From positions 24,327 through 88,326 of the forward strand of contig CAYFLR010000018.1 of the NCBI GenBank assembly GCA_964343805.1: a stretch of DNA of 64,000 nt. Direction: 5' to 3'. The stretch comes from CAYFLR01 sp964343805 (GTDB lineage Bacteria > Bdellovibrionota_B > Oligoflexia > CAYFLR01). Positions 24,720 through 33,527 of this stretch are shown in pieces. Position 1 is the stretch's first letter. Every line of letters starts with the position of its first letter. The notes under the pieces were generated by a model. That model saw nothing but the letters and a program-made list of their open reading frames with translations, had not been told where the DNA came from and searched no databases. Position numbers and translations under genes: made by a program.

Positions 24720-25706
24720 ATGAAATTTTGGTTAGCTCTTTTTATTACCCTTGTTTTATTTGTCATTTCCCTCATAGGTGCTAAATTGCCCGGACTGTTC
24801 GGAGTTTTTATCCCCTATGTGGCCATAGTCACCTTTATAGGAGGCTTTATCTACAAAATCATACAGTGGAGCAAAGCCCCGGTTCCTTTTAGGGAACCCA
24901 CGGTTTGCGGTCAGGAGAAATCTCTGCCCTGGATAAAGAATAATAATCTAGAGAGTCCTCATGATCTGAAAGGGGTTCTTGGACGAATGTTTTTGGAGAT
25001 CTTTTTCTTTCGATCTCTTTTTCGAAACACCCAAACCGAATTAGAAAAGGGGCCTCACTTAGTCTACAAGACGAATCTTTTCCTTTGGGGATTTGGTCTC
25101 ATTTTCCACTACAGCTTTCTGATGATTTTACTCCGCCATTTCCGCTTTTTTACCGATCCAGTTTGGGGTTTTGTTCACATTCTACAGAAGTTTGATGGCC
25201 TATTGGAAATTAGCCTTCCTACCTTCTATTTAAGTAATATAGGAATTCTACTAGCAGCTGGTTATCTCTTATTTCGCCGTTTGGCCTTTCCTAAAATAAG
25301 ATACATTTCATTGATGCCTGATTACTTTGCTCTCTTGGTCATTCTCATGATCGTCGCATCCGGCATCTGTATGCGTTATTTTTATAAGGTGGATGTGGTT
25401 CAGGTCAAAACTTTTATGATCGGACTCCTCTCTTTGAAACCTGTGGTGGTCGAGGGAGCTATCGGCAGTATTTTTTATGTCCATCTTTTCTTTGTGTCGG
25501 TCCTTCTCTTTTACTTCCCCTTCAGTAAGTTGATGCATATGCCTGGGGTCTTCTTAAGCCCTACTAGAAATTTAGCCAACAACAACCGCATGAAGCGTCA
25601 TATTAATCCATGGAATCCTGAGGTGAAATTTCACACCTATGCCGAGTATGAAGATGAGTTCCGTGAGCCTATGAAAGAGGCGGGATTACCCGTAGATAAG
25701 GAGTAA
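24720..25706 (+). CDS. dsrM: DsrM membrane cytochrome b subunit
   Basis: A 328-residue integral membrane protein of the NarI-like di-haem cytochrome b family. An N-terminal hydrophobic hairpin (residues 1-50) is followed by a cytoplasmic segment and then about four helices with candidate haem histidines (IFHYSFLMILLRHFRFF, YVHLFFVSVLLFYFPFSKLMHMPG). DsrM exchanges electrons with menaquinone and pairs with DsrK, whose gene begins 2 bp downstream. Length and gene order are those of the DsrMKJOP complex of sulfate reducers. Confidence 0.96.
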   Translation: MKFWLALFITLVLFVISLIGAKLPGLFGVFIPYVAIVTFIGGFIYKIIQWSKAPVPFREPTVCGQEKSLPWIKNNNLESPHDLKGVLGRMFLEIFFFRSLFRNTQTELEKGPHLVYKTNLFLWGFGLIFHYSFLMILLRHFRFFTDPVWGFVHILQKFDGLLEISLPTFYLSNIGILLAAGYLLFRRLAFPKIRYISLMPDYFALLVILMIVASGICMRYFYKVDVVQVKTFMIGLLSLKPVVVEGAIGSIFYVHLFFVSVLLFYFPFSKLMHMPGVFLSPTRNLANNNRMKRHINPWNPEVKFHTYAEYEDEFREPMKEAGLPVDKE

Positions 25707-25708
25707 AA

Positions 25709-27325
25709 ATGGCTGAAGAAAAAAAATTAACACCGGAAGAAACCATTCAGACCATTGCTGATAACCCACCAGAGCAAGACTGGATGAAAACCAAGGCCAG
25801 TTTTCGGCCCGGAACCTTTTGTAATAGTGCGGCGAAAGAGGCGCTAGAGCAGATGAATTTTGCCAATCCAAGAGATTGGAAAACCTATGAGGATGACTGG
25901 AAACTGCCGGAAAACTGGAAAGAGATCATATTAGAAGGACTCCATGATCGTCTTAAAAAGTACCGATCTCTCCAAGTTTTCATGGACATCTGTGTCAGGT
26001 GTGGAGCCTGTGCCGATAAGTGTCACTTTTTTATTGGTTCTGGCGATCCTAAAAATATGCCTGTTCTAAGAGCTGAACTTTTACGTTCAGTTTACCGTCG
26101 AAACTTTACCCTTGCAGGTAAACTCATGGGCGAGATGGTCGGGGCCCGTGAACTCACAGAAGATGTTTTGAAAGAGTGGTTTTACTATTTCTTCCAATGC
26201 ACCGAGTGTCGACGTTGTTCGGTCTTTTGTCCCTATGGTATTGATACCGCCGAATTCACTATGATTGGCCGAGAACTTCTCAGTCTGGTGGGGGTGAACA
26301 TCAACTGGATTATGAAGCCGGTAGCTGACTGTTTTCGGACTGGAAACCACCTGGCTGTGACTCCTCATGCTATGAAGGGAAATTTAGAGTTTGCAGCAGA
26401 AGAGTGCAGTGATTTAACGGGGCTCACCATCGAAGCTCCAGTTAATAAAAAAGGAGCCGAAGTTCTTTTTATTACTCCTTCAGCTGACTTTATTGCAGAC
26501 CCTGCTTACTTTACTTTGATGGGATACATGATGTTATTCCACGAGATCGGACTTGATTACACTTTTAGCACCTACGCTTCAGACGGTGGAAACTTTGGTC
26601 TTTTTCATTCTCGTGAAGCAGGTAAAAGACTCAATGCCAAAGCCTATGCGGAGGCAAAAAGGTTAGGGGTTAAATGGATTTTAGGTGGAGAGTGTGGGCA
26701 TATGTGGCGCATGATGCACCAATATATGGACACCTACAATGGTCCTGCAGATTTCTTAGAGTCACCTGTGAGTCCCATCACGGGAACGAAGTTTGAAAAT
26801 GCTGCCTCCACCAAGATGGTTCATATTTGCGAGTTTACCTCCGATTTAATTAAAAATAATAAACTCAAATTAGATCCCTCTCGCAATGATAAATATAAGG
26901 TCACTTTCCATGATTCTTGTAACCCAAGCCGGGCAATGGGTCTCATAGAGGAACCACGTTATGTTATAAACAATGTTTGTAATAATTTTTATGAGATGCC
27001 TGAAAATACTATCAAGGAACAGACCTTTTGTTGTGGCAGTGGAAGTGGAATCGGAACCGATGAAAACATGGAAATGCGCCTCAGAGGTGGATTCCCCAGG
27101 GCCAACGCCGTAGATTATGTAAAGAAAACACATGGAGTGAATTTGCTCTCTTGTATCTGTGCTATTGATAAGGCGACTCTGCCACCTCTCTTAGAGTACT
27201 GGGTTCCGGGTGTGGAAGTGGCTGGAATTCATGAACTAGTTGGAAACGCGCTAGTTATGAAAGGTGAAACCAAAAGAGAGACCGATCTTCGTGGAGATGA
27301 TTTGAATGAAGAGGAGGATGAGTGA
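25709..27325 (+). CDS. dsrK: DsrK iron-sulfur (HdrD-like) subunit
   Basis: A 538-residue cytoplasmic subunit thought to reduce the DsrC trisulfide. Two [4Fe-4S] motifs are seen: CVRCGACADKCHFF and CTECRRCSVFCPYG. A CCG-type C-terminal module carries HDSCNPSRAMG, FCCGSGSGIG and LSCICAIDKATL, together with GGECGHMWRMMHQY. The acidic tail ends at the TGATG overlap with dsrJ. It is a paralogue of the shorter protein at 3620-4951. Confidence 0.97.
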   Translation: MAEEKKLTPEETIQTIADNPPEQDWMKTKASFRPGTFCNSAAKEALEQMNFANPRDWKTYEDDWKLPENWKEIILEGLHDRLKKYRSLQVFMDICVRCGACADKCHFFIGSGDPKNMPVLRAELLRSVYRRNFTLAGKLMGEMVGARELTEDVLKEWFYYFFQCTECRRCSVFCPYGIDTAEFTMIGRELLSLVGVNINWIMKPVADCFRTGNHLAVTPHAMKGNLEFAAEECSDLTGLTIEAPVNKKGAEVLFITPSADFIADPAYFTLMGYMMLFHEIGLDYTFSTYASDGGNFGLFHSREAGKRLNAKAYAEAKRLGVKWILGGECGHMWRMMHQYMDTYNGPADFLESPVSPITGTKFENAASTKMVHICEFTSDLIKNNKLKLDPSRNDKYKVTFHDSCNPSRAMGLIEEPRYVINNVCNNFYEMPENTIKEQTFCCGSGSGIGTDENMEMRLRGGFPRANAVDYVKKTHGVNLLSCICAIDKATLPPLLEYWVPGVEVAGIHELVGNALVMKGETKRETDLRGDDLNEEEDE

Positions 27326-27705
27326 TGAATGATCGCGGAAAGATATTAACCGGCTTAGTCATTTTTCTGTTCTGTGCCTCTTTACCTTTTTGGGTGAATC
27401 TCTTTAGTGGTAAAGGGAAGGCTGTACCCAATCCAACCATTGTGAGTAATGCCAGTTCTTGTGTGGCTAGTACCGAGTATATGCGAGAGCATCATATGGA
27501 TCTCTTAGATGAGTGGAGAGATGATGTGGTGCGTCGGGGAGATCGAGTTCACAAAGCTCCCGATGGAAGATTTTTTGAGAAAAGTCTCACCAACACCTGT
27601 ATGAACTGTCATAAGAGCGAGCAGAACTTCTGCTCCAAATGTCATGAATACACTGGGGTCGAGCCCCTTAACTGTTGGGAATGTCATATTCAAAGTCCAT
27701 TATAA
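27325..27705 (+). CDS. dsrJ: DsrJ periplasmic tri-haem cytochrome c
   Basis: A small cytochrome with an uncleaved-looking N-terminal signal anchor (ILTGLVIFLFCASLPFWV) and three haem-attachment motifs: CMNCH, CSKCH and CWECH. This number and spacing fit DsrJ of the DsrMKJOP complex. The ATG at 27325 overlaps the dsrK stop (TGATG). A GTG three bases earlier is possible but GAGGAGG spacing favours the ATG. The length of 126 residues is typical. Confidence 0.95.
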   Translation: MNDRGKILTGLVIFLFCASLPFWVNLFSGKGKAVPNPTIVSNASSCVASTEYMREHHMDLLDEWRDDVVRRGDRVHKAPDGRFFEKSLTNTCMNCHKSEQNFCSKCHEYTGVEPLNCWECHIQSPL

Positions 27706-27717
27706 AAGGAAAAAGGG

Positions 27718-28476
27718 ATGAAGATTAATCGAAGAGATCTATTTAAATTAACTGGATTGTCTGCCCTATCATTGGTTTCAGGAAATAAAATACTTAAAGC
27801 ATTTGATGCCAAAAGTGATAAAGAAAAGGGTGAAAAGCGGTTTGCTATGGCTATCGATCTGACCAAATGCAAACGCGACGAGGGTTGCAATCAATGCCAA
27901 AATGTTTGCCATAACAACCATAATATCCCCAAAATAAAAAACCAAAAGCATGAAATTAAGTGGATTTGGGATGAAGCCTATGTCCATGCCTTCCCTGAAA
28001 AGGAGCATGGTTATTTGACCATGGAACAAAAAAATAGCCCGTCCATGGTGCTCTGCAACCACTGTGATAATCCTCCTTGCGTTCGAGCTTGTCCCACTGG
28101 GGCCACTTTTAGAAGGGATAACGGAGGACTGGTTATGATGGATCAGCATCGTTGCATTGGCTGTCGCTTTTGCATGGCTGCTTGCCCCTATGGGGCACGG
28201 AGTTTTAATTTTAAAGATCCAAGACCTCATATAACTCAAATAAATAAAAAATATCCCACCAGGACCCAAGGAGTGGTGGAGAAATGCACCTTTTGTGCCG
28301 GCCGCGTAGACAAGGGATTACAGCCTTATTGCGTAAGCACCTGTCCTCATGGAGCCATGTCTTTTGGTGATATGAACGACAAAAATTCCCCGGTGCGAAA
28401 GGTTCTCGCAACTCATAACACAATCAGGCGTAAACCTCATTTAGGGACCATGCCACAAGTTTTTTACATCATCTAA
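27718..28476 (+). CDS. dsrO: DsrO periplasmic ferredoxin-like subunit
   Basis: A 252-residue iron-sulfur protein of the HybA/DmsB type. The N-terminus NRRDLFKLTGLSALSLVSG is a Tat signal, so it folds before export. Cysteine motifs for several [4Fe-4S] clusters are visible: CNQCQNVCHNNHN, CNHCDNPPCVRACPTG, CIGCRFCMAACPYGARS and CTFCAGRVDKGLQPYCVSTCPHGA. It links DsrJ to the membrane subunit DsrP, whose gene begins 13 bp downstream. Confidence 0.96.
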   Translation: MKINRRDLFKLTGLSALSLVSGNKILKAFDAKSDKEKGEKRFAMAIDLTKCKRDEGCNQCQNVCHNNHNIPKIKNQKHEIKWIWDEAYVHAFPEKEHGYLTMEQKNSPSMVLCNHCDNPPCVRACPTGATFRRDNGGLVMMDQHRCIGCRFCMAACPYGARSFNFKDPRPHITQINKKYPTRTQGVVEKCTFCAGRVDKGLQPYCVSTCPHGAMSFGDMNDKNSPVRKVLATHNTIRRKPHLGTMPQVFYII

Positions 28477-28489
28477 GAGGTAGTTCATC

Positions 28490-29647
28490 ATGTTAGAAAA
28501 GGCAATGTACGGAAGTAAAGGGTATTGGAAGTTAATCTTCGTTTTACTTTGCATGATTGCAGTAGGATTCGCCGCCTATATGTTGCAGTTGAGGGATGGT
28601 CTTGCTATCACCGGCATGAGCCGTGATGTTTCCTGGGGATTTTATATTGCCCAGTTTACCTTTCTAGTGGGGGTTGCTGCTTCTGCTGTGATGGTAGTGT
28701 TGCCCTACTATGTGCATAACTTTAAAGCCTTCGGTAAAATGACTATCTTAGGTGAGTTCCTAGCTATCTCTGCGGTTGTTATGTGCATGCTCTTCATCTT
28801 TGTAGACCTAGGTAAACCTTTCCGCCTCTTTAATACGATTATTTTCCCTCATCCCAAATCTATGGTATTTTGGGATATTGTCTCTTTAGGGGGCTATCTC
28901 GCTCTCAATGCAGTGATTGGTCTCGTGTGCCTTGATTGTGAAAGAAATCATACGGCTCCACCAAAATGGTTAAAGCCCCTTGTTTATCTATCAATTCCTT
29001 GGGCTGTGAGTATTCACACCGTAACAGCGTTTTTATATAGTGGAATGGGCGGACGCTCTTTTTGGTTTACCGCTATTATGGCTCCTCGCTTTTTAGCTTC
29101 CGCTTTCTCAGCGGGACCTGCCATTTTGATTCTACTGTCCCTTTTTGTTCGAAAAATATCTAAGTTTGACCCAGGAAAAGAAGCTATTCAAAAGCTGGGT
29201 GTGATTGTGACCTATGCGGTTTGCATCAACATTTTTTTCCTTCTGCTAGAGGTATTTACCGTGTTCTATAGCTCCATGCCTGAGCATATGCATCATTTTG
29301 AATACCTATTTGCCGGTCTCCATGGCAAAGGGAATTTAGTGAATTGGATGTATCTATGTGCCTTTTTATATGTTCTGTCTATGGGACTTTTGCTCTTTCC
29401 CTCTAATCGGAAGAAAGAGGGAATGCTCCTCTTTGCCTGTCTCACGGTGCTGGGTTCCACCTGGATTGATAAAGGGATGGCTCTCATTGTGGCCGGATTT
29501 ATTCCCAATCCCTTTAATCAAGTGACCGAATACACCCCAACAGTTCCTGAGCTTCTCATTTCAGTAGGAGTATATGGAATTGGTGGTCTTATCTTGGCTG
29601 TGCTCTATAAGGTGGTGCTGACTATTCGGAATAAAGAAGCAAGCTAG
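28490..29647 (+). CDS. dsrP: DsrP NrfD-family membrane subunit
   Basis: A 385-residue integral membrane protein with about ten hydrophobic helices, of the NrfD/HybB type that interacts with menaquinol. Recognisable segments are GLAITGMSRDVSWGFYIAQFTFLVGVAASAVMV and FPHPKSMVFWDIVSLGGYLALN. It closes the dsrMKJOP set. The stop codon lies only about 10 bp before the right 62-bp repeat array, so any terminator for the dsr transcript must be formed by the repeats or lie beyond them. Confidence 0.96.
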   Translation: MLEKAMYGSKGYWKLIFVLLCMIAVGFAAYMLQLRDGLAITGMSRDVSWGFYIAQFTFLVGVAASAVMVVLPYYVHNFKAFGKMTILGEFLAISAVVMCMLFIFVDLGKPFRLFNTIIFPHPKSMVFWDIVSLGGYLALNAVIGLVCLDCERNHTAPPKWLKPLVYLSIPWAVSIHTVTAFLYSGMGGRSFWFTAIMAPRFLASAFSAGPAILILLSLFVRKISKFDPGKEAIQKLGVIVTYAVCINIFFLLLEVFTVFYSSMPEHMHHFEYLFAGLHGKGNLVNWMYLCAFLYVLSMGLLLFPSNRKKEGMLLFACLTVLGSTWIDKGMALIVAGFIPNPFNQVTEYTPTVPELLISVGVYGIGGLILAVLYKVVLTIRNKEAS

Positions 29648-29656
29648 AATACTCAG

Positions 29657-29980
29657 AACCTGACATTGAGCCTGTTAATAAATTGTTAGTGGGCTATATG
29701 GCAGTCAAAAGTATTCAGAACCTGACATTGAGCCTGTTAATAAATTGTTAGTGGGCTATATGGCAGTCAAAAGTATTCAGAACCTGACATNNNNNNNNNN
29801 NNNNNNNNNNNNNNNNNNNNNNNNNNNNNNNNNNNNNNNNNNNNNNNNNNNNNNNNNNNNNNNNNNNNNNNNNNNNNNNNNNNNNNNNNNAAATTGTTAG
29901 TGGGCTATATGGCAGTCAAAAGTATTCAGAACCTGACATTGAGCCCGTTAATAAATTGTTAATGCGCTATATGGCAGTTA
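29657..29980. repeat. 62-bp tandem repeat array, right copy (inverted relative to left)
   Basis: Units start (AACCTGACATTGAG) at 29657, 29719 and 29781, exactly 62 bp apart. A 100-N gap interrupts the array, and another unit starts at 29930 with a diverged end near 29980. The visible complete units are nearly identical. The sequence is the reverse complement of the units at 527-761. CTGACATTGAGCC and GGCTATATGGCAG within each unit are imperfect inverted repeats (10 of 13 pair). Copy number is unknown because the assembly gap falls inside the array. Confidence 0.92.
29791..29890. other. Assembly gap (100 N) inside repeat array
   Basis: One hundred Ns, presumably a scaffold join caused by the repeat itself; true length unknown. 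Confidence 0.99.
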
Positions 29981-29998
29981 AGCGACAATTGGAATTTG

Positions 29999-30222
29999 TT
30001 ACTGAATTATCTTCTCGGCCCATTTGAAAACCTTTTTGGCCAGCGTTAGATATTGGTTTAAGTCCTCTTCATCCAAAAGAAAGTTTCCCTCTTCATAGCG
30101 GCGAATAGTGGCGTATTCAGTAAGTTCATTATTATGAGGATTTTGGTGGTTTCTAGGTCTCCCTTGGCAATGATGAGAAGTTCCTTAGCGTACTCTTTTT
30201 TAAACTTTTGCTCTTTTGTCAT
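29999..30222 (-). pseudogene. Truncated, frameshifted HEPN-domain relic
   Basis: Reading leftward from an ATG at 30222, the first ~28 residues (MTKEQKFKKEYAKELLIIAKGDLETT) look like the start of a HEPN protein. A shift of frame then gives YATIRRYEEGNFLLDEEDLNQYLTLAKKVFKWAEKIIQ, which looks like the end of one, stopping at 29999. The middle of the domain, about 50 residues, seems deleted. No nucleotidyltransferase partner is next to it, unlike the intact pair at 32.7-33.4 kb. It lies between the right repeat array and the next gene. Confidence 0.55.
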
Positions 30223-30398
30223 TAATTAAAGTACCCTGAATACCGTCATTTCCCCACGACCTCAATAAAAAGGTAGCATATCGTTATTGGCAACGCCTAT
30301 CTTAAAGGATTTATGTATTTAAAATTGCTATTATCAATGTTTTTAATGATGTAGACTTATCTTTAATTTAGCAGCTCAATTTTTGTGAGGTATTATTA

Positions 30399-32702
30399 AT
30401 GATAAAGCTAACAATTCTGTTATTTATAAGCGCTTTTTTCTTGGTCTTTTGTGAAGAAGAAAAGCGAACCATTTCTACTGCCTCTTCCTATGCCAATCGA
30501 TATCTTAAAGGTGGAAAGGGAACTTCTTATTCCGATTCTCTTGTTGTGGGTGAACTCAAGCTCTCGATCTTTAAGCTAGAGTTTTTACAAGCGGGAGGAG
30601 ATCCAGTCTCATTTCCTGGACCCTTTGTGCTTGATTTTATCACTAACAAGTTTAATCCTCCTTTACCGAGCACGCTTTTCAATGGAGAGAGCTATGACCA
30701 GGTAAAAATATCACTTTATCAATCCAAAAATGAGCAGGAAGAACATCTCCAATATAGATCTCTTTTCATAGGCGGAAACTTTAAAAACAGTCAGCAGCAA
30801 AAAGTTCCCTTTCAAATTGCTCTTGTGAGACCAGTTAGAATTGTGGCCAAAAGTGAAGAGGGTTTTCTTTTAAATGAGACCGTCGGTCAGAAAATTATTA
30901 ATCTTTTTAATTTTGAAGAGTGGTTATCAGCAATTGATTTTAATGCCGGAGAGGTAGAAAATAATGAGGTGATAATAAATTATCTCACCAATAAAGCCCT
31001 ACACTCTAGTTTTATCGAAAAAGTCACTTCCGAACTTAATTTTGATAAGAGACAAAAAGAAGCGGCCGCCCAAAATAATAACTCCAATTTAAATAGGGGA
31101 GAGCAGTCAGAGGGGTTAAAATGGCTCTATATGGTAAGCATTGATCCCGAAGCGAAAGAGGCTTTGATCGACATTGATGGCATCGATGTAAATGACGATA
31201 AAGAAACGGTCATCACCGGTTTCTATCAGGGGAAAATACTTTTTGGAGATGAAGTCGCTTTTGAATCCACTAAATATGCTTCTTCTGATTACTACACTAA
31301 GGATCTTTATTGGGCCAAATATGGAGCCGAAGGAAAACTGCAAAAAAAGGGGGTTTTTGCTTCCACCGGTTGGGCTGGCAATGGCTTTGATATTGCGATT
31401 GATGACGGGACCAATGATATCTATATCAGTGGGGGGTTTAGTAAGGAGATCACTTTTTCTGATAGTACCAAATTATCTTCTCGCTGTGATCAAGGGAAAG
31501 GCTTGGGAAGTAACAGTGGAACTCAAGGCCAGATGTTTCTCGTTAAACTGGATGAAGAAGGCAAAGTAAAGTGGGCGGGGCAGGCTCAAAGTGACAGTAT
31601 TATAAGTGGAGGAAATGAAGTCTCCATTGATCCCCAGGGAGACATTCTACAGATTGGTCTTTATGGGTGGACCCGTTCGGAAGATTATGAAAAAGATAGC
31701 TGTCTGAAACAGGGGAGTGAATCCCAAATAGAAATTCAGGGGCACACCCTCACCTATGATGGGGGACACCATGATACCTATGTGGCAGCCTTTAAAAAAG
31801 AGGATGGCACTCTCTTATATCCTCCGATTAAAATCGGTGGAATTGGTAGGCAGCGGGGCAAAGCCGTGGATTGGTCGGCCCCACATGAAGGAAAGAAAAC
31901 TCTGGTGATTGGAGTGGATTCCACCGGTGACAGTGAAATCTCTTATGAATCAAAAGTACTCGAGAGCTATTCCAGTTATAAATTTGCTGAGCCGGATGAA
32001 GCCTACAACCGTTCTATGTTGGTGGCTAAACTTACCTATGATGGAGAACTTTTATGGCATCATGTTCTAGCCACAGAATCGACTCCTTTATTAAAGGGAA
32101 AAGTGGTGGTGGCAGATAATGAAATAAAGGGGGTGGCCACCGATAGTGAAGGGAACGTCTGGGCTGCCGGAACCATCTTTGGCGCTATGACCATTGATGG
32201 AGAAAAAGCAGTGGATCCTTTGGATATCTCTAAAAATACTGCTGCCGGTGGTTATGTGGCTAAGTTTGATGGCCAAGATGGTAAATTAATGACCGTTAAA
32301 GTTTTTGGAGTCGAGGGACAAGGAGATAAAAAAACAGCAGTACTCGCCTGTTGTGAATTGGTGATCGATAAACAAGATAGAGTTTATATTACACCAACGA
32401 TTCGAGGTGGAACACTGTTTAATTATAATAATGAATATCGGGTTCAACTTGAACCTAAGGCCATTGAGGAGAAAATGGGATTACTTCTCCGCATAGATTC
32501 GGAAGGGGAAATTCTGAATGTTCGTAGCCTCCTCCATCAAGATGGTGCCACTTTCACCTCAACAGATGAATTGGCAGTCGCTGGTAATAGTGCTTTTCCA
32601 TCGGGAGTAATAGACGGCAGTGTCAAATTTGATGGGGTTCAATCTTCCATAGCGGGGGGAAAAGATGGAAGCGAGTTTGTGGCGCGTTTTGATTTTGATT
32701 AA
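30399..32702 (+). CDS. Secreted beta-propeller-like lipoprotein (SBBP-type repeats)
   Basis: 767 residues. The N-terminus has a hydrophobic signal with a possible lipobox (FFLVFC-EEE). From residue ~240 onward there are repeated blade-like units with strands such as LYWAKYGAEGKLQKKG, MFLVKLDEEGKVKWAGQAQS, MLVAKLTYDGELLWHHV, YVAKFDGQDGKLM, LLLRIDSEGEIL and FVARFDFD, each preceded by ITGFYQG/ISGGFSK-like strands. This is the pattern of SBBP-type beta-propeller proteins. The first 230 residues are not recognised. The function is unknown; surface exposure is inferred. The ~175 bp upstream after the HEPN relic show only AT-rich sequence. Confidence 0.65.
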   Translation: MIKLTILLFISAFFLVFCEEEKRTISTASSYANRYLKGGKGTSYSDSLVVGELKLSIFKLEFLQAGGDPVSFPGPFVLDFITNKFNPPLPSTLFNGESYDQVKISLYQSKNEQEEHLQYRSLFIGGNFKNSQQQKVPFQIALVRPVRIVAKSEEGFLLNETVGQKIINLFNFEEWLSAIDFNAGEVENNEVIINYLTNKALHSSFIEKVTSELNFDKRQKEAAAQNNNSNLNRGEQSEGLKWLYMVSIDPEAKEALIDIDGIDVNDDKETVITGFYQGKILFGDEVAFESTKYASSDYYTKDLYWAKYGAEGKLQKKGVFASTGWAGNGFDIAIDDGTNDIYISGGFSKEITFSDSTKLSSRCDQGKGLGSNSGTQGQMFLVKLDEEGKVKWAGQAQSDSIISGGNEVSIDPQGDILQIGLYGWTRSEDYEKDSCLKQGSESQIEIQGHTLTYDGGHHDTYVAAFKKEDGTLLYPPIKIGGIGRQRGKAVDWSAPHEGKKTLVIGVDSTGDSEISYESKVLESYSSYKFAEPDEAYNRSMLVAKLTYDGELLWHHVLATESTPLLKGKVVVADNEIKGVATDSEGNVWAAGTIFGAMTIDGEKAVDPLDISKNTAAGGYVAKFDGQDGKLMTVKVFGVEGQGDKKTAVLACCELVIDKQDRVYITPTIRGGTLFNYNNEYRVQLEPKAIEEKMGLLLRIDSEGEILNVRSLLHQDGATFTSTDELAVAGNSAFPSGVIDGSVKFDGVQSSIAGGKDGSEFVARFDFD

Positions 32703-32703
32703 T

Positions 32704-33024
32704 TCAAATGAGAGGGGTTCCTGTTTTTTTTATTTGGTCTAAAATAGGTGAAATATTATTAGGATCAAAATAGCTTTTCAGGCTAATGGGAACCACTTCA
32801 AATTTTGGATTAATTTTACTGGCAAGTCTATTTAATAGAGAACCCTCTTTGAATCTATCTTTTCCTAAATCTCTTGAAATCACTGCAACATCAATGTCGC
32901 TATCTTCTTTTTGCCTGTTTTCAACATACGAACCAAAGAGAATAATAATTTGAGGACGAATTTGGTGATTAATTAATACTCTTCTATAGTCAACAATCAA
33001 TCTTTTAATTTCTCTAATATCCAT
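32704..33024 (-). CDS. MntA-type minimal nucleotidyltransferase
   Basis: A 106-residue pol-beta-fold nucleotidyltransferase. The signature is ILFGSYVENRQKEDSDIDVAVIS: G-S followed by D-x-D for metal binding. In HepT/MntA (type VII) toxin-antitoxin pairs such enzymes AMPylate and silence the HEPN RNase. Here the gene follows the HEPN gene with a 28-bp overlap, toxin gene first. The stop lies 2 bp from the converging lipoprotein gene at 30399-32702. Confidence 0.8.
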   Translation of the reverse strand: MDIREIKRLIVDYRRVLINHQIRPQIIILFGSYVENRQKEDSDIDVAVISRDLGKDRFKEGSLLNRLASKINPKFEVVPISLKSYFDPNNISPILDQIKKTGTPLI

Positions 33025-33401
33025 TGCCTTACCTTCTCTCCCTCTTTCACATAGTTGAGAGTAAAGTTTTGAGTTGCTTTTTGATGGAGTTCGTAGTGTT
33101 CATCTGGATATCGTGCCTCTAAATTAAATTCATTAATTTCAGACAGCAACTCTTCCTTTTCGTCATCAAGCTGCAATTGACATTTTTCTGCGAGATAGAG
33201 CAGGCCATGAGAAAAAGGCGCATGCTCATTGAACTTAGAAACATATAAAGCTTTAATAGCCTTTTCGATTGAAAGATGAAGAAAGAATAGAGCTTGAACA
33301 TAGCTTTTAGTATTGTCACTAATATCTTTCACTGCTTGAAAGTCTATTTCAGAACCTTTTATCCAGTGTTTTATTAGTTTATTTTTCTTTGACTCTTCCA
33401 T
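32997..33401 (-). CDS. HEPN-domain protein (HepT-like toxin)
   Basis: A 134-residue helical protein with the HEPN pattern ALFFLHLSIEKAIKALYV and GLLYLAEKC, then a catalytic-type motif EARYPDEHYEL. This is R-x4-H followed at once by Y, close to the R-x4-H-x-Y of HepT RNases. Partner of the overlapping MntA-like gene. Together they form a probable toxin-antitoxin or defence pair. A substrate-binding-only role cannot be excluded because the motif spacing differs by one. Confidence 0.75.
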   Translation of the reverse strand: MEESKKNKLIKHWIKGSEIDFQAVKDISDNTKSYVQALFFLHLSIEKAIKALYVSKFNEHAPFSHGLLYLAEKCQLQLDDEKEELLSEINEFNLEARYPDEHYELHQKATQNFTLNYVKEGEKVRQWILEKLKD

Positions 33402-33527
33402 TTGAGTGATTCTACCGGAAGAATCTGCAAAACGAAAGTCAAAATTTTGAATCTACTTTGCATGACGCATTTTAGATTGATCACTGCAAAATATTACTAA
33501 AAAGGCTATTATTAGAAAGAACGTATA

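Noticed and set aside
10112..29647. Oxidative (reverse) Dsr pathway
   Set aside because: dsrEFH is absent; QmoABC, two-cysteine DsrC and a DsrD-like domain are present. DsrL alone also occurs in reductive pathways.
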